Shown here: positions 26,814 through 34,834 of the stretch, one piece after another | Layout of the letters: each line of letters begins with the position of its first letter | How positions within the stretch are numbered: position 1 is the stretch's first letter | Source: JACMLC01 sp963817025 | Lineage (GTDB): Bacteria > Acidobacteriota > Blastocatellia > Pyrinomonadales > Pyrinomonadaceae | Direction: 5' to 3' | DNA length: 64,000 nt | Assembly: GCA_963817025.1 (NCBI GenBank) | Contig: CAWFML010000005.1 | Span: 1,364,001 to 1,428,000 of the forward strand | Made by a program: the position numbers and the translations under genes | The notes under the pieces: generated by a model | What the model was told of the DNA's origin: nothing | Seen by the model: the letters and a program-made list of their open reading frames with translations, nothing else | Database searches by the model: none

Positions 26814-29027
26814 ATGCTTCATTGCCCCACATGCGGTCGCCACTATGCGGATGACGTAAAGTCGTGCCCGGAGGACGGCGCGGCTTTGCAGGCTGATGCG
26901 ACTGTGGCGACGGAGATTGCCGATCCTCTCATCGGTCGCACGCTGGACGACAAGTACAGGCTCGACTCGCGTCTGGGCGAGGGAGGCATGGGCACTGTCT
27001 ATCACGGCACGCATCTTTTGATTGACCGCCCGGTGGCCGTCAAAGTGCTCAACTCTCGTTTCGTCGAAGACGAATCGGCGCAGGAGCGTTTCCGGCGCGA
27101 GGCGCGCGCGGCGGGCCGTTTGCGCCACACCAACGCCGTCGCCGTCACGGATTTCGGGCGCACGTCGGACGGGCTTTTCTATATCGTGATGGAGCTTTTA
27201 GAGGGACGCTCCCTGCGCGATGTGCTGGCGCGCGAAGCTCCGCTCGACACCGCGCGAGCAGTCTCGCTGATGCTGCAAATCTCTGCGGCTGTGGCGGCGG
27301 CGCACGAAGCCGGAGTCATTCACCGCGATTTGAAACCCGGAAATATTTTTGTCGTCCAACGCTCGCATGCTCCGACCATCGTCAAGGTTCTGGACTTCGG
27401 AATCGCCAAGCTGGCGAGCGAGGCCAGCGACGGGGTAGATCAGAAACCTCTGACGCTAACGGGCGTCATGATTGGCACGCCGCGTTATATGTCGCCGGAA
27501 CAATGCGACGGCGCGGAACTGACGCCCGCTTCGGATGTCTACAGCCTCGGCATCATTTTGTACGAAATGCTGACCGGCACAACTCCTTTCACGGGGCCGA
27601 CGCCGCTCTCCGTCGCTTTAAAACATTCCTCGGAGTTGCCGCGCTCGCCGCGCGAGTTTGTGACAGGCATTCCGCAGGAGCTTGAAGCACTGGTGCTGCA
27701 CACGCTTGAGAAAAAGCCTGATGACAGGCCGGGTGACGCGGGGGCTTTTCGCCGCGAGCTGTATGCGACGGCGCAGCTTCTGGGGCTTGAGCATGCCGAA
27801 GGCTTCAGCGCGCCGACGCTTGATTCGCTGCGCGACGCAGGCACGCAGACACCATCGGGCCGCCTCGTCATTGACATTGAAAGATTGCGCGAGAGCCGTT
27901 CGGGGAGAGTTAAGACGACGGAAATAGCCGCGCCCGAAACCGGGGAAGAGCGTGTCGTCAGCACCGGCGGAGCGCGCGAAGTTGAGAGGCATGCTGTTGA
28001 GCATGATGCTCTTCCGGCTGCGGCTGTCGCCAACGCCACCTCAACTGCTGCCGGTGACGGCTCATCTCAGCCAGAGCGCGCGTCGCGTGTGAAAGCTCCA
28101 TTGAAGCGCAAGCAGCCCGTCGGCAGTTGGCTGCGCCAGCCGCTGATCCTGCTCGCCATCGGGGTCGCAGTCTTTTCTCTCGCGCTGATCGTCGTGGGCT
28201 ATTTGGTGAGGTCTTCAACGCGCTCTCCGGTCGCGCAGAAGATGCCGGAGGACGCGGAAGCGACCGGGCGTTATATCACTCCCGGCGAAAACGAGCCGAA
28301 GCGACCTGCGCCCACGCGCGAGCCTGTTTCCGCAGCGGAGTTTTACGAGCGCGGCAGCTATTATTTCTCGCAAAGAGATTACGATTCGGCGATACGCGAT
28401 TACCGTCGCTCGCTTGAGCTACAGGCAAACTTTCCCTCTGCGCATAATCGCCTCGGGCGCGCATTGCTGGCAAAGGGACAGCTCGGGGATGCGACGGAAG
28501 AGTTTCGCAAAGCCATTGAGCAGAATAACGGAAACTATTTTGCGGCACAGTACAATCTAGCCTTCGCTTTGCAGCAGCAGGGCGATATGGAGAATGCTAT
28601 CAAGGCTTATGACGCGGCGATTACGCAGCGCGGCGGCGTCTATCCGGATGCCTTTTATCAGAGGGGTTTAATCCTGCTGGGCCTCAAGCGCGATCAGGAG
28701 GCAGCAGAGGCGCTTAACAAAGCCATCGAGCAAAACAACAATCAGGACGCGGACGCGCAGCATGCTCTGGGTGTTGCGCTGGCGCGGCAGAAAAATTTTG
28801 ACGGCGCGGAGGCTTCGTTAAGGCGTGCGATAGACCAGCGCGGCGGAAACTTTCCAGACGCTCATTTCAATCTCGGACTCTTATATGAAAACACAGGGCG
28901 ATTCGCGGATGCGATCAAAGAATACGAGATTTATTTAGAACAGAATCCGAAAGCCCCCAATCGTTCGCAGGTGGAAAGAAGCTTGTTGGATTTGCGTCGC
29001 CGCGCCGGAAACGAGGAAAAGAAATAA
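26814..29027 (+). CDS. Membrane Ser/Thr protein kinase with zinc ribbon and TPR domain
   Basis: A 737-residue PknB-type kinase. Cys4, Cys7 and Cys18 (CPTCGRHYADDVKSCPEDG) form a short N-terminal ribbon. The kinase domain (about 48-310) has GEGGMGTVYHG, Lys77 in VAVKVLN, HRDLKPGN with Asp172, DFG at 194-196 and GTPRYMSPEQ. Residues about 330-435 are a linker, followed by a membrane helix near 443-466 (PLILLAIGVAVFSLALIVVG). The extracytoplasmic part carries about five TPRs (AEFYERGSYYFSQRDYDSAI onward). The stop overlaps the kdsA start by one base (TAATG), indicating coupled translation with a KDO enzyme. Confidence 0.95.
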   Translation: MLHCPTCGRHYADDVKSCPEDGAALQADATVATEIADPLIGRTLDDKYRLDSRLGEGGMGTVYHGTHLLIDRPVAVKVLNSRFVEDESAQERFRREARAAGRLRHTNAVAVTDFGRTSDGLFYIVMELLEGRSLRDVLAREAPLDTARAVSLMLQISAAVAAAHEAGVIHRDLKPGNIFVVQRSHAPTIVKVLDFGIAKLASEASDGVDQKPLTLTGVMIGTPRYMSPEQCDGAELTPASDVYSLGIILYEMLTGTTPFTGPTPLSVALKHSSELPRSPREFVTGIPQELEALVLHTLEKKPDDRPGDAGAFRRELYATAQLLGLEHAEGFSAPTLDSLRDAGTQTPSGRLVIDIERLRESRSGRVKTTEIAAPETGEERVVSTGGAREVERHAVEHDALPAAAVANATSTAAGDGSSQPERASRVKAPLKRKQPVGSWLRQPLILLAIGVAVFSLALIVVGYLVRSSTRSPVAQKMPEDAEATGRYITPGENEPKRPAPTREPVSAAEFYERGSYYFSQRDYDSAIRDYRRSLELQANFPSAHNRLGRALLAKGQLGDATEEFRKAIEQNNGNYFAAQYNLAFALQQQGDMENAIKAYDAAITQRGGVYPDAFYQRGLILLGLKRDQEAAEALNKAIEQNNNQDADAQHALGVALARQKNFDGAEASLRRAIDQRGGNFPDAHFNLGLLYENTGRFADAIKEYEIYLEQNPKAPNRSQVERSLLDLRRRAGNEEKK

Positions 29028-29893
29028 TGTCAGAGGACGGGGCTGAGTTTCAGCAGAAACCTTTTCAGGTCGGGAACGCGACTTTCGGCGACGGCAGGTT
29101 AACCATCATCGCAGGGCCATGCGTCATCGAATCGCGCGAGCATGCCTTGATGATGGCGCGCGAGTGCAAGCAGCGCGCAGAGAGCGCGGGACTCGATTTT
29201 GTTTTCAAGTCGTCTTTCGATAAAGCCAATCGCTCGTCCATAGAGAGTTTTCGCGGGATGGGGATGGAGGCGGGGCTTGGAATTCTGCAAATCGTTAAAG
29301 AAGAACTGGGCGTGCCGGTCGTGACGGATGTGCATGATGTCCATCAGGTGGAGGCTGTGGCAGCGGTCGCAGACATTTTGCAAATCCCTGCTTTTCTTTC
29401 GCGGCAGACGGATTTGATTCTGGCCTGTGCGCGAACCGGGCGCGCGGTCAACGTCAAGAAAGGGCAGTTTCTTGCGCCGCAGGATGCGCGCAACATCGTC
29501 TCTAAAGCCCGTTCCGCCGGATGCGAAAAGATTTTGTTGACCGAGCGCGGCGCGAGCTTTGGTTATAACAATCTGGTCGTAGACATGCGCTCGTTTCCGA
29601 TCATGCGCGGGTTTGGCGTGCCGGTGATTTACGATGTGACGCATTCGCTGCAACTGCCCGGCGGGCTGGGCCATGCAACCGGCGGGCAAGCCGAATACAT
29701 CGAACCGCTCGCGCGTGCAGGTGTGGCTTGCGGAGTTGATGCGGTGTTTATGGAAGTGCATGACCATCCCGAAGTTGCCCCGTCCGACGGCCCGAACATG
29801 CTCCCGCTCGAAAGGTTTGCAAAGCTTCTGGAAACTCTCGGAGAGCTGCACGCGCTCGTTAACAAGCAACAGGCGGACAGAGCGGCGCAATGA
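29027..29893 (+). CDS. kdsA: 3-deoxy-8-phosphooctulonate synthase (KDO-8-P synthase)
   Basis: A 288-residue aldolase condensing phosphoenolpyruvate with arabinose 5-phosphate to KDO 8-phosphate. Signatures are IIAGPCVIESREHALMMA (the Cys is typical of metal-dependent class II enzymes), FKSSFDKANRSS, GLGILQIVKEELGVPVVTDV, VKKGQFLAP, LTERGASFGYNNLVVDMR and HSLQLPGG. The ATG shares one base with the kinase stop. It belongs to the KDO block with kdsB, pyrG and kdsC. Confidence 0.97.
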   Translation: MSEDGAEFQQKPFQVGNATFGDGRLTIIAGPCVIESREHALMMARECKQRAESAGLDFVFKSSFDKANRSSIESFRGMGMEAGLGILQIVKEELGVPVVTDVHDVHQVEAVAAVADILQIPAFLSRQTDLILACARTGRAVNVKKGQFLAPQDARNIVSKARSAGCEKILLTERGASFGYNNLVVDMRSFPIMRGFGVPVIYDVTHSLQLPGGLGHATGGQAEYIEPLARAGVACGVDAVFMEVHDHPEVAPSDGPNMLPLERFAKLLETLGELHALVNKQQADRAAQ

Positions 29894-29933
29894 TATTTAA
29901 GAATGCTAATCGAGAGTAGAAAGTGTTTTGCAG

Positions 29934-29960
29934 GACGCAAAGAAACGCAAAGAGTTTCTT
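29934..29960. repeat. Partial CGCAAAGG-theme repeat
   Basis: GGACGCAAAGAAACGCAAAG followed by a short TTTCTTCTCTT. Only one arm is well preserved. It lies between kdsA and the M1-like protein gene and may be a decayed hairpin. Confidence 0.5.
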
Positions 29961-30022
29961 CTCTTGTTTCACATTAAGAGCAGTGCTGTATAAGTTATCC
30001 TGTCGCTTTATTCTCTTACATC

Positions 30023-32320
30023 ATGAAAAATATTTTGACTCTGATAGGTCTGTGCTGTTTCATCTTGGCTTTCTCCGTCTCCACGCAGGCGCAGTCAGAG
30101 CCTACGGCTGCATGGCAGGTCGCGCGTTATGACATCACGGCCAGCACGCAGTCCGGTCGCGCTCTAAACGCACGCGCGCAGGTCACTGTCCGCAATGTCG
30201 GGCGCGGCAACGGCTCCAGAATCTTTCTGCGCATCAATCCGAAAGCAGAGATTAAAGCGGTCACGGCCAATGATGCGGTCGCCACTTTTCGCGTTTCGCA
30301 GGATACGCGCACCAACCAGCAGCGCGTGGAGATAACGCTGCCCGCGATGGTTGCGCCGGGCGCGACTTTCAATGTCGCCGTTGATTATCTGCTGCCTGTG
30401 GCAGAGAACGATGGGCTGGCTTTCATCACGCCTGTAGGCGCGCAGTTCCTGCCGCTCTCTTTGTGGTATCCGACGCCGGGCAATCCATACTCGCCGCGCG
30501 GCGCAGACACAGCCCCTTTCCGTTTGAAAGTCACGGGCGCAGGGGGCGAGACAGTCGTTTCATCCGGCAAGTCTGCGAATGGAACATTTGAACAGGCGCT
30601 TTACGGGCAGCCGTTTTTTCTTTCGGGCAACTGGGAGATGAGCGAGGGCACAGCCGAGGCTCGCGGCATCAGCGCATATTTGCCAAAGGGCGCGAGCGCA
30701 GAGGAACGCAAACAGGCCGAAGCTCTCATCGCGCTCGCAGGAGCAGCGCGAACATTTTATGCGGGGTTGCTTGGCACAGCGCCGGATGCTCCGGTCAGGT
30801 TGATTTCCGTGACACGTGGCGGAGGCTTTAACGACGGCGGCGCGCTCATGCTTGACGCTGCGGCCTTTCGTCGCTCAAAAGTCGATGCGATGACGGCAAT
30901 GATGTTGGCCGAGACGGTGGCGCGCCTGTGGGTTGGCGGCAATACGGCTGTGCGCGCGGAAGGCGGCGGCGTGATTCAAGGCGGGCTGGTGCGCCACCTT
31001 GCTTTGATGTTTATGGAAAAGCATTTCGGGAGCGAGACGGTTGAAGCAGAGCGCATGCGACAGCGCACGGCCTTTGCCGGAACGGCCAAACGCGATGCGC
31101 CGCTCTCGCTGACCACGCCGCTCGATACTTCTTATTACACAGCGGTTGAAAATAAAGGCGCGATGGTGTGGAAACTGGTCGAGCGCGCGATGGGCCGCGA
31201 AGCTTTTCTCGAAACCCTGCGCACGCAGTTGCAGACCAGAGCAGGCGCTGACGGAGGCGGTTTGACGCTTGCCTCCTTGCGCGAGTCACTCACTGCGCGC
31301 GGCGGCGAACCTCTCAAGGCTCTTCTTCAATATGAATTGGATCAGCCGACGGACATGGATTTAATTATCGGGATGCCGCAGGCGCGCGGCGGCGAATGGA
31401 TCGTCGCGCTGCGCAATCTGGGCGCGCTCGACGTGACGACAAACATCGTCGCCGTGACCGAAAGCGGAGAGCGTTTACGGCAGGAGATAACATTGCCCGG
31501 ACGCAATTTCGGCGAGGCCGTGTTCAAGACCGCTGCGAAGATCAAGCGCATCGAGATTGACCCGGAAAAATTTTATCCGCAATTTGATTATGCCAATGAT
31601 TTCTCGCCGCGTCTGGCCTTGAATGAAGACGCTTTGACGGAAGCAGACAGAATGTTCAAGCGTCAGGATTACGCAAAGGCGGAGAGCATTCTGCGCGACC
31701 TGCTCGCGGCTTTGCCTAACATGGAAGAGGCGCGTGTGCTGCTGGCCCGCACGCTTCTGGCCCAGAATAAGCTGGATCAGTCCGAGAAAGAATTTCGCGC
31801 TGCGCTAGAGCTACGCGCGCCGACGCCTGCGACGCTGGCGTGGGCCAACAACGGTCTCGGTGAGATTAATCTGCAACGCGGGCAGGCTGCTCAGGCGGCA
31901 CGCCATTTCGACGAAGCGGTGCGGGCCGATGCAGAGTATGCAACCACTCTGGCCGCGCGTGCGGGGCGCATCAAGGCCGAAGCCGTCGCCAAAACTGCGC
32001 CCGTGCCGGACGAGTCTGCGCGTTCCTTTCTCGCACAGCTTGACAAAACTATCTTGACCGGAAGAAAGGCCGACATAGAGGCTCTGATTCTACAGGGCGA
32101 GTTGACGACCTTCGTTAAAGGCGTGGTCGGCAACCAGCCGGAAATCTGGCAGACACAGGTCTTGCGCACTCAACAACTCGACGCCACAACTCTTGAAGCC
32201 GATGTTAGCCTGAACGTCAGGCAACTGGGCCGCGAGCGTTCCGGCACGGCTGTGTTCATTCTGACGCGCGCCGGAGGCGGCTGGAAACTCGCGGGCATTA
32301 AATATCTTGAGGAACGCTAA
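30023..32320 (+). CDS. Secreted M1-peptidase-like protein with TPR repeats, catalytic motif lost
   Basis: A 765-residue exported protein (signal peptide 1-24, ending STQAQS). Residues 30-210 resemble the beta-sandwich N-domain of M1 aminopeptidases, and 215-420 the gluzincin domain. The zinc-binding HExxH helix appears as LAETVARLWVGG at 295-306, where both histidines are replaced, so proteolysis is unlikely. Residues about 535-650 form TPR-like helices (ALTEADRMFKRQDYAKAESI and following). The C-terminal 90 residues look like a small alpha-beta (NTF2-like) domain. It is three bases from kdsC. A binding or assembly role in the envelope is inference. Confidence 0.7.
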   Translation: MKNILTLIGLCCFILAFSVSTQAQSEPTAAWQVARYDITASTQSGRALNARAQVTVRNVGRGNGSRIFLRINPKAEIKAVTANDAVATFRVSQDTRTNQQRVEITLPAMVAPGATFNVAVDYLLPVAENDGLAFITPVGAQFLPLSLWYPTPGNPYSPRGADTAPFRLKVTGAGGETVVSSGKSANGTFEQALYGQPFFLSGNWEMSEGTAEARGISAYLPKGASAEERKQAEALIALAGAARTFYAGLLGTAPDAPVRLISVTRGGGFNDGGALMLDAAAFRRSKVDAMTAMMLAETVARLWVGGNTAVRAEGGGVIQGGLVRHLALMFMEKHFGSETVEAERMRQRTAFAGTAKRDAPLSLTTPLDTSYYTAVENKGAMVWKLVERAMGREAFLETLRTQLQTRAGADGGGLTLASLRESLTARGGEPLKALLQYELDQPTDMDLIIGMPQARGGEWIVALRNLGALDVTTNIVAVTESGERLRQEITLPGRNFGEAVFKTAAKIKRIEIDPEKFYPQFDYANDFSPRLALNEDALTEADRMFKRQDYAKAESILRDLLAALPNMEEARVLLARTLLAQNKLDQSEKEFRAALELRAPTPATLAWANNGLGEINLQRGQAAQAARHFDEAVRADAEYATTLAARAGRIKAEAVAKTAPVPDESARSFLAQLDKTILTGRKADIEALILQGELTTFVKGVVGNQPEIWQTQVLRTQQLDATTLEADVSLNVRQLGRERSGTAVFILTRAGGGWKLAGIKYLEER

Positions 32321-32322
32321 GC

Positions 32323-32859
32323 ATGAGTGACGCGCCGGATGAGATAACGCGCCGCGCAGCACGCGTCAAGCTGCTGCTGATGGATTGCGACGGCGTCCTG
32401 ACGGACGGGCGCATAGAGTTGCTTGAGAACGGCGACGAGATCAAGACCTTTCACACGCGCGACGGGCACGGCATCGTGCTCATGCACCGCGCGGGCCTCT
32501 CGACGGGCATCATCTCCGGTCGTTCTTCCAGTCTCGTCGAACGCCGCGCGCGCGAGCTTGGCATGAAGCATGTCAGGCAAGGGACTTGGGACAAGATCAA
32601 AGATTACGAAGAGCTGATTGCAGAAGCCTGTGTCGCTGAAGATGAAACTGCTTTCATCGGCGACGATGTGACGGACATCCCGCTGATGCAGCGCGCGGGT
32701 TTTGCCGTTGCAGTCGCAGATGCCGTCCCCGAAACGCTCGCCGCCGCACATTTCGTCACCAACCTTCCCGGCGGCTTTGGAGCCGTCCGCGAGGTCTGTG
32801 AGTCGATTCTCAAAGCGCAAGGGAAGTGGGATGATTTGATGAAGCGATATATCAAATGA
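32323..32859 (+). CDS. kdsC: KDO-8-phosphate phosphatase (HAD family)
   Basis: A 178-residue HAD hydrolase without a cap, acting as a tetramer that removes the phosphate from KDO 8-phosphate. The catalytic DxD is Asp21/Asp23 in LLLMDCDGVLTDGRI, followed by FHTRDGHGI, the GIISGRSS threonine/serine motif, and the metal Asp pair in FIGDDVTDIPLM. The C-terminal GGFGAVREVCESIL tail is characteristic of KdsC. The gene begins three bases after the M1-like protein and completes the KDO pathway in this block. Confidence 0.94.
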   Translation: MSDAPDEITRRAARVKLLLMDCDGVLTDGRIELLENGDEIKTFHTRDGHGIVLMHRAGLSTGIISGRSSSLVERRARELGMKHVRQGTWDKIKDYEELIAEACVAEDETAFIGDDVTDIPLMQRAGFAVAVADAVPETLAAAHFVTNLPGGFGAVREVCESILKAQGKWDDLMKRYIK

Positions 32860-32898
32860 TGATGAGAAGCATGCTATCAATAGCATGCCTCTTATCAT
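32856..32898. repeat. Hairpin at the kdsC stop, possible terminator
   Basis: GATGAGAAGCATGCTA pairs with TAGCATGCCTCTTATC across a four-base loop, with one bulged base. It includes the kdsC stop codon and separates the KDO block from tRNA-Gly. No long T tract follows. It resembles the intergenic hairpin family in position, but its word is not reiterated. Confidence 0.6.
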
Positions 32899-32961
32899 CC
32901 ACAGGCATTCAATGAAATTTGACAGCGAGCAGAGGGTTGATTATCTTTAATCAATCGTTGA

Positions 32962-33036
32962 GCGGGCGTAACTCAATGGTAGAGTGTCAGCTTCCCAAGC
33001 TGAAAGTTGCGAGTTCGAGCCTCGTCGCCCGCTCCA
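32962..33036 (+). tRNA. tRNA-Gly (anticodon CCC)
   Basis: The cloverleaf is complete: acceptor GCGGGCG pairs with CGCCCGC; the D-arm has the AATGGTAGA loop; anticodon stem TCAGC/GCTGA encloses loop TTCCCAA (anticodon CCC, codon GGG); the T-arm has GTTCGAGCC. The 3' CCA is encoded. Confidence 0.95.
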
Positions 33037-33058
33037 AAAATTTCTAACAACAAAACAG

Positions 33059-33094
33059 AAGCGGTTGTGAGCAAAGGTTCACAGCCGCTTTTTG
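33059..33094 (+). terminator. Intrinsic terminator after tRNA-Gly
   Basis: AAGCGGTTGTGA pairs with TCACAGCCGCTT around a short loop, followed by a T run (CTTTTTG). It is well placed 23 bases after the tRNA. Confidence 0.75.
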
Positions 33095-33255
33095 CTGTAC
33101 CGTGTGGAAACAGGAGCGGGAGCGGGTTGTATGCTTTTGCTCCTGATTTAGCAGCGGCCCGGCGCGTTTTGCCTCTATTCCCCGTGTGGTGTATAAAGGG
33201 CACGAAGATTGCCCCAAAATATGCTTAGTCATAAAAATTGTAGGAGGAAATAGAC

Positions 33256-33909
33256 GTGCGTATCAAACTTTCGATTGGCCTGTGTGCGATTGCTCTGGCG
33301 GGATTGTCCGTCGGATGCTCTGGCGGCGACACCAGTGTGAATGCCAATGTTAATGCCGCCAACAATCCGAATGCTGCAACTGCAAACGCCAACGTGTCAC
33401 CGGCCAACCCGACTGTGGGTCAGACTCCGACCGGCACAGACCCGACTCAGGGGATGACGCCGGGGCCGAACCCTGCCACACCGGGCAAGGACAACTCGGA
33501 AATCCAGATCGCCATGGACCCGAAGACGGGCGATGTGACAGAGACGCGAACCTTCAAAAACAATAAGAACGTCACAAAGGTCGTGAGGACTACGACCGGC
33601 GGCACGAAGCGTACGGTCACGGTCTACAACAGCAAGGGCCAGTCCAAGACGCTGCCGGAGAGCAAGGTTGACGCTGCTATGGAAGAGACGGGCGATGCGC
33701 TCGCGGCGGCTGCCGGTTGGACTGTGGACAAGTCTAAAGATGTCGCAGAGGCTACTAAAGAAGGAGCCGAGACCGTCATTGATAAGACTGCTAAAGGCTC
33801 GAAGACCATCGCCGATAAAACCGTCGATGGAGCCAAGAAGGTTGGCGAAAAGACTGTCGAAGGCGCGAAGAAGGGCGCTAACAAAGTGAAGGACGCCGTG
33901 ACTCCTTAA
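33256..33909 (+). CDS. Lipoprotein with amphipathic 11-mer repeat tail
   Basis: A 217-residue protein starting at GTG 33256 after AGGAGG. Residues 1-21 form a lipoprotein signal with lipobox LSVGC (Cys21). Residues 24-75 are Asn/Ala/Pro/Thr-rich low complexity. Residues 80-135 form a small beta domain (IQIAMDPKTGDVTETRTFKN). Residues 150-217 contain reiterated units such as KTVDGAKKVGE and KTVEGAKKGAN, about 11 residues each, predicted as an amphipathic helix like LEA or apolipoprotein repeats. A stress or envelope-binding role is inference. Confidence 0.75.
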   Translation: MRIKLSIGLCAIALAGLSVGCSGGDTSVNANVNAANNPNAATANANVSPANPTVGQTPTGTDPTQGMTPGPNPATPGKDNSEIQIAMDPKTGDVTETRTFKNNKNVTKVVRTTTGGTKRTVTVYNSKGQSKTLPESKVDAAMEETGDALAAAAGWTVDKSKDVAEATKEGAETVIDKTAKGSKTIADKTVDGAKKVGEKTVEGAKKGANKVKDAVTP

Positions 33910-33937
33910 CTTTAAGTTAGTCAGGCTTTTCAAATAG

Positions 33938-34083
33938 TTTCACGCAAAGGCGCAAAGACGCCAAGAGGCAGGGAGCCGGGGATAGGGTGTCGGGTGTAGG
34001 AAGAACAATACTTGTCTTCACTACACCCGACACCGTTCACCTTACTCCCTGTTTTCTTTGCGTCTTTGCGCCTTTGCGCGAGA
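33938..34083. repeat. Nested intergenic hairpin: CGCAAAGG outside, GGATAGGGTGTCGGG inside
   Basis: The outer arms 33938-33969 (CACGCAAAGGCGCAAAGACG) and 34052-34083 (CTTTGCGTCTTTGCGCC) enclose inner arms 33969-34000 (GGATAGGGTGTCGGGTGTAG) and 34021-34051 (CTACACCCGACACCG). Two themes found separately elsewhere are here stacked on one axis. Confidence 0.8.
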
Positions 34084-34128
34084 CGTTCTCGTTTTTCATC
34101 CGGCAAGCCGCATTCAACTGAAAGCTGC

Positions 34129-34134
34129 TATAAT
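34129..34134 (+). promoter_or_regulatory. Candidate -10 box in GCTGCTATAATTC
   Basis: TATAAT lies 42 bases before the ATG at 34177, directly after the nested hairpin. The 13-base context GCTGCTATAATTC is identical at 38630-38642 upstream of the UbiD-type gene, which suggests a shared promoter type. No clear -35 box is seen at either. Confidence 0.5.
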
Positions 34135-34176
34135 TCGTCCCGTACCGGATAAATATTCGATGAGGAGCAAGCAATC

Positions 34177-34470
34177 ATGGATACCACGCGCTTTACGATC
34201 ATCTGTCCCTGTTGCGAAGCCACGCTGACGGTTGACGCACAGACCGGCGCGCTTATCTCGCATGAAGAAAAGGCCAGGCCGCTTGCCTCTTTCGATGAGA
34301 TGGTCAAGGGGTTGGATAAGCAGAAACAGACGCGCGATCAAATCTTCGAGCAGGAACTCGGCTCGATGAAAGACCGCGAGCGATTGCTGGAAGAGAAGTT
34401 CCGCGAAGCCATGAAACGTGCAGAGAAAGATGAGGGGAAACCCTACCGCAACCCGCTCGATATGGACTGA
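34177..34470 (+). CDS. Small hypothetical protein with CPCC motif
   Basis: A 97-residue protein with a good GAGGAG ribosome site. The N-terminal ICPCCEATLTVDAQTGALISHE looks like half of a zinc ribbon. The C-terminal half is a charged helix, likely a coiled coil (KQKQTRDQIFEQELGSMKDR). No function is recognised. It stands alone between two hairpin loci. Confidence 0.65.
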   Translation: MDTTRFTIICPCCEATLTVDAQTGALISHEEKARPLASFDEMVKGLDKQKQTRDQIFEQELGSMKDRERLLEEKFREAMKRAEKDEGKPYRNPLDMD

Positions 34471-34473
34471 AAG

Positions 34474-34591
34474 AGCAGGGATGAAGACGGAAAGATGAAG
34501 GATAAAAGGCGGAAAGATGAAGGATAAAAAGCATGCTGTTTACGCTTCCGGTTTTAATTTCATCCCTCATCCTTCCGCCTTCATCCTTGCT
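34474..34591. repeat. Intergenic hairpin, GGATGAAGGCGGAAGG theme
   Basis: Left arm 34474-34533 has three variants of the GATGAAGACGGAAAGATG word. The right arm 34556-34591 has fewer (CATCCTTCCGCCTTCATCC). The unequal copy number between arms suggests slippage. A GCATGC lies in the loop. Confidence 0.75.
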
Positions 34592-34834
34592 TTTCATCGC
34601 TCTGTCACAAACTTAAAACATCCTGTCGTCAAAGAGCGTAAAATCGCCTGCTTTGAATCGAGTTCTATCTTCTCTGAGTGTAAAATCACAAAAGTTTCGT
34701 CCGAGCACGATTTGATGTGAACGAAAAGCGCGTTTCGCGGGCATGTGCAACAGTTATGTTTGCGAAAGGCATCCAAGCGCGCAAGCTGATCTCGAAAGTC
34801 AGTTTGCCCATCCTAATTATTTGGAGCAAAAATT
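34592..34834. other. Intergenic leader of the M16 protease operon
   Basis: No gene or hairpin is seen in this 243-base stretch. It should hold the promoter of the M16 pair. A weak site AATTATTTGGAGC precedes the ATG at 34835. Confidence 0.5.
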
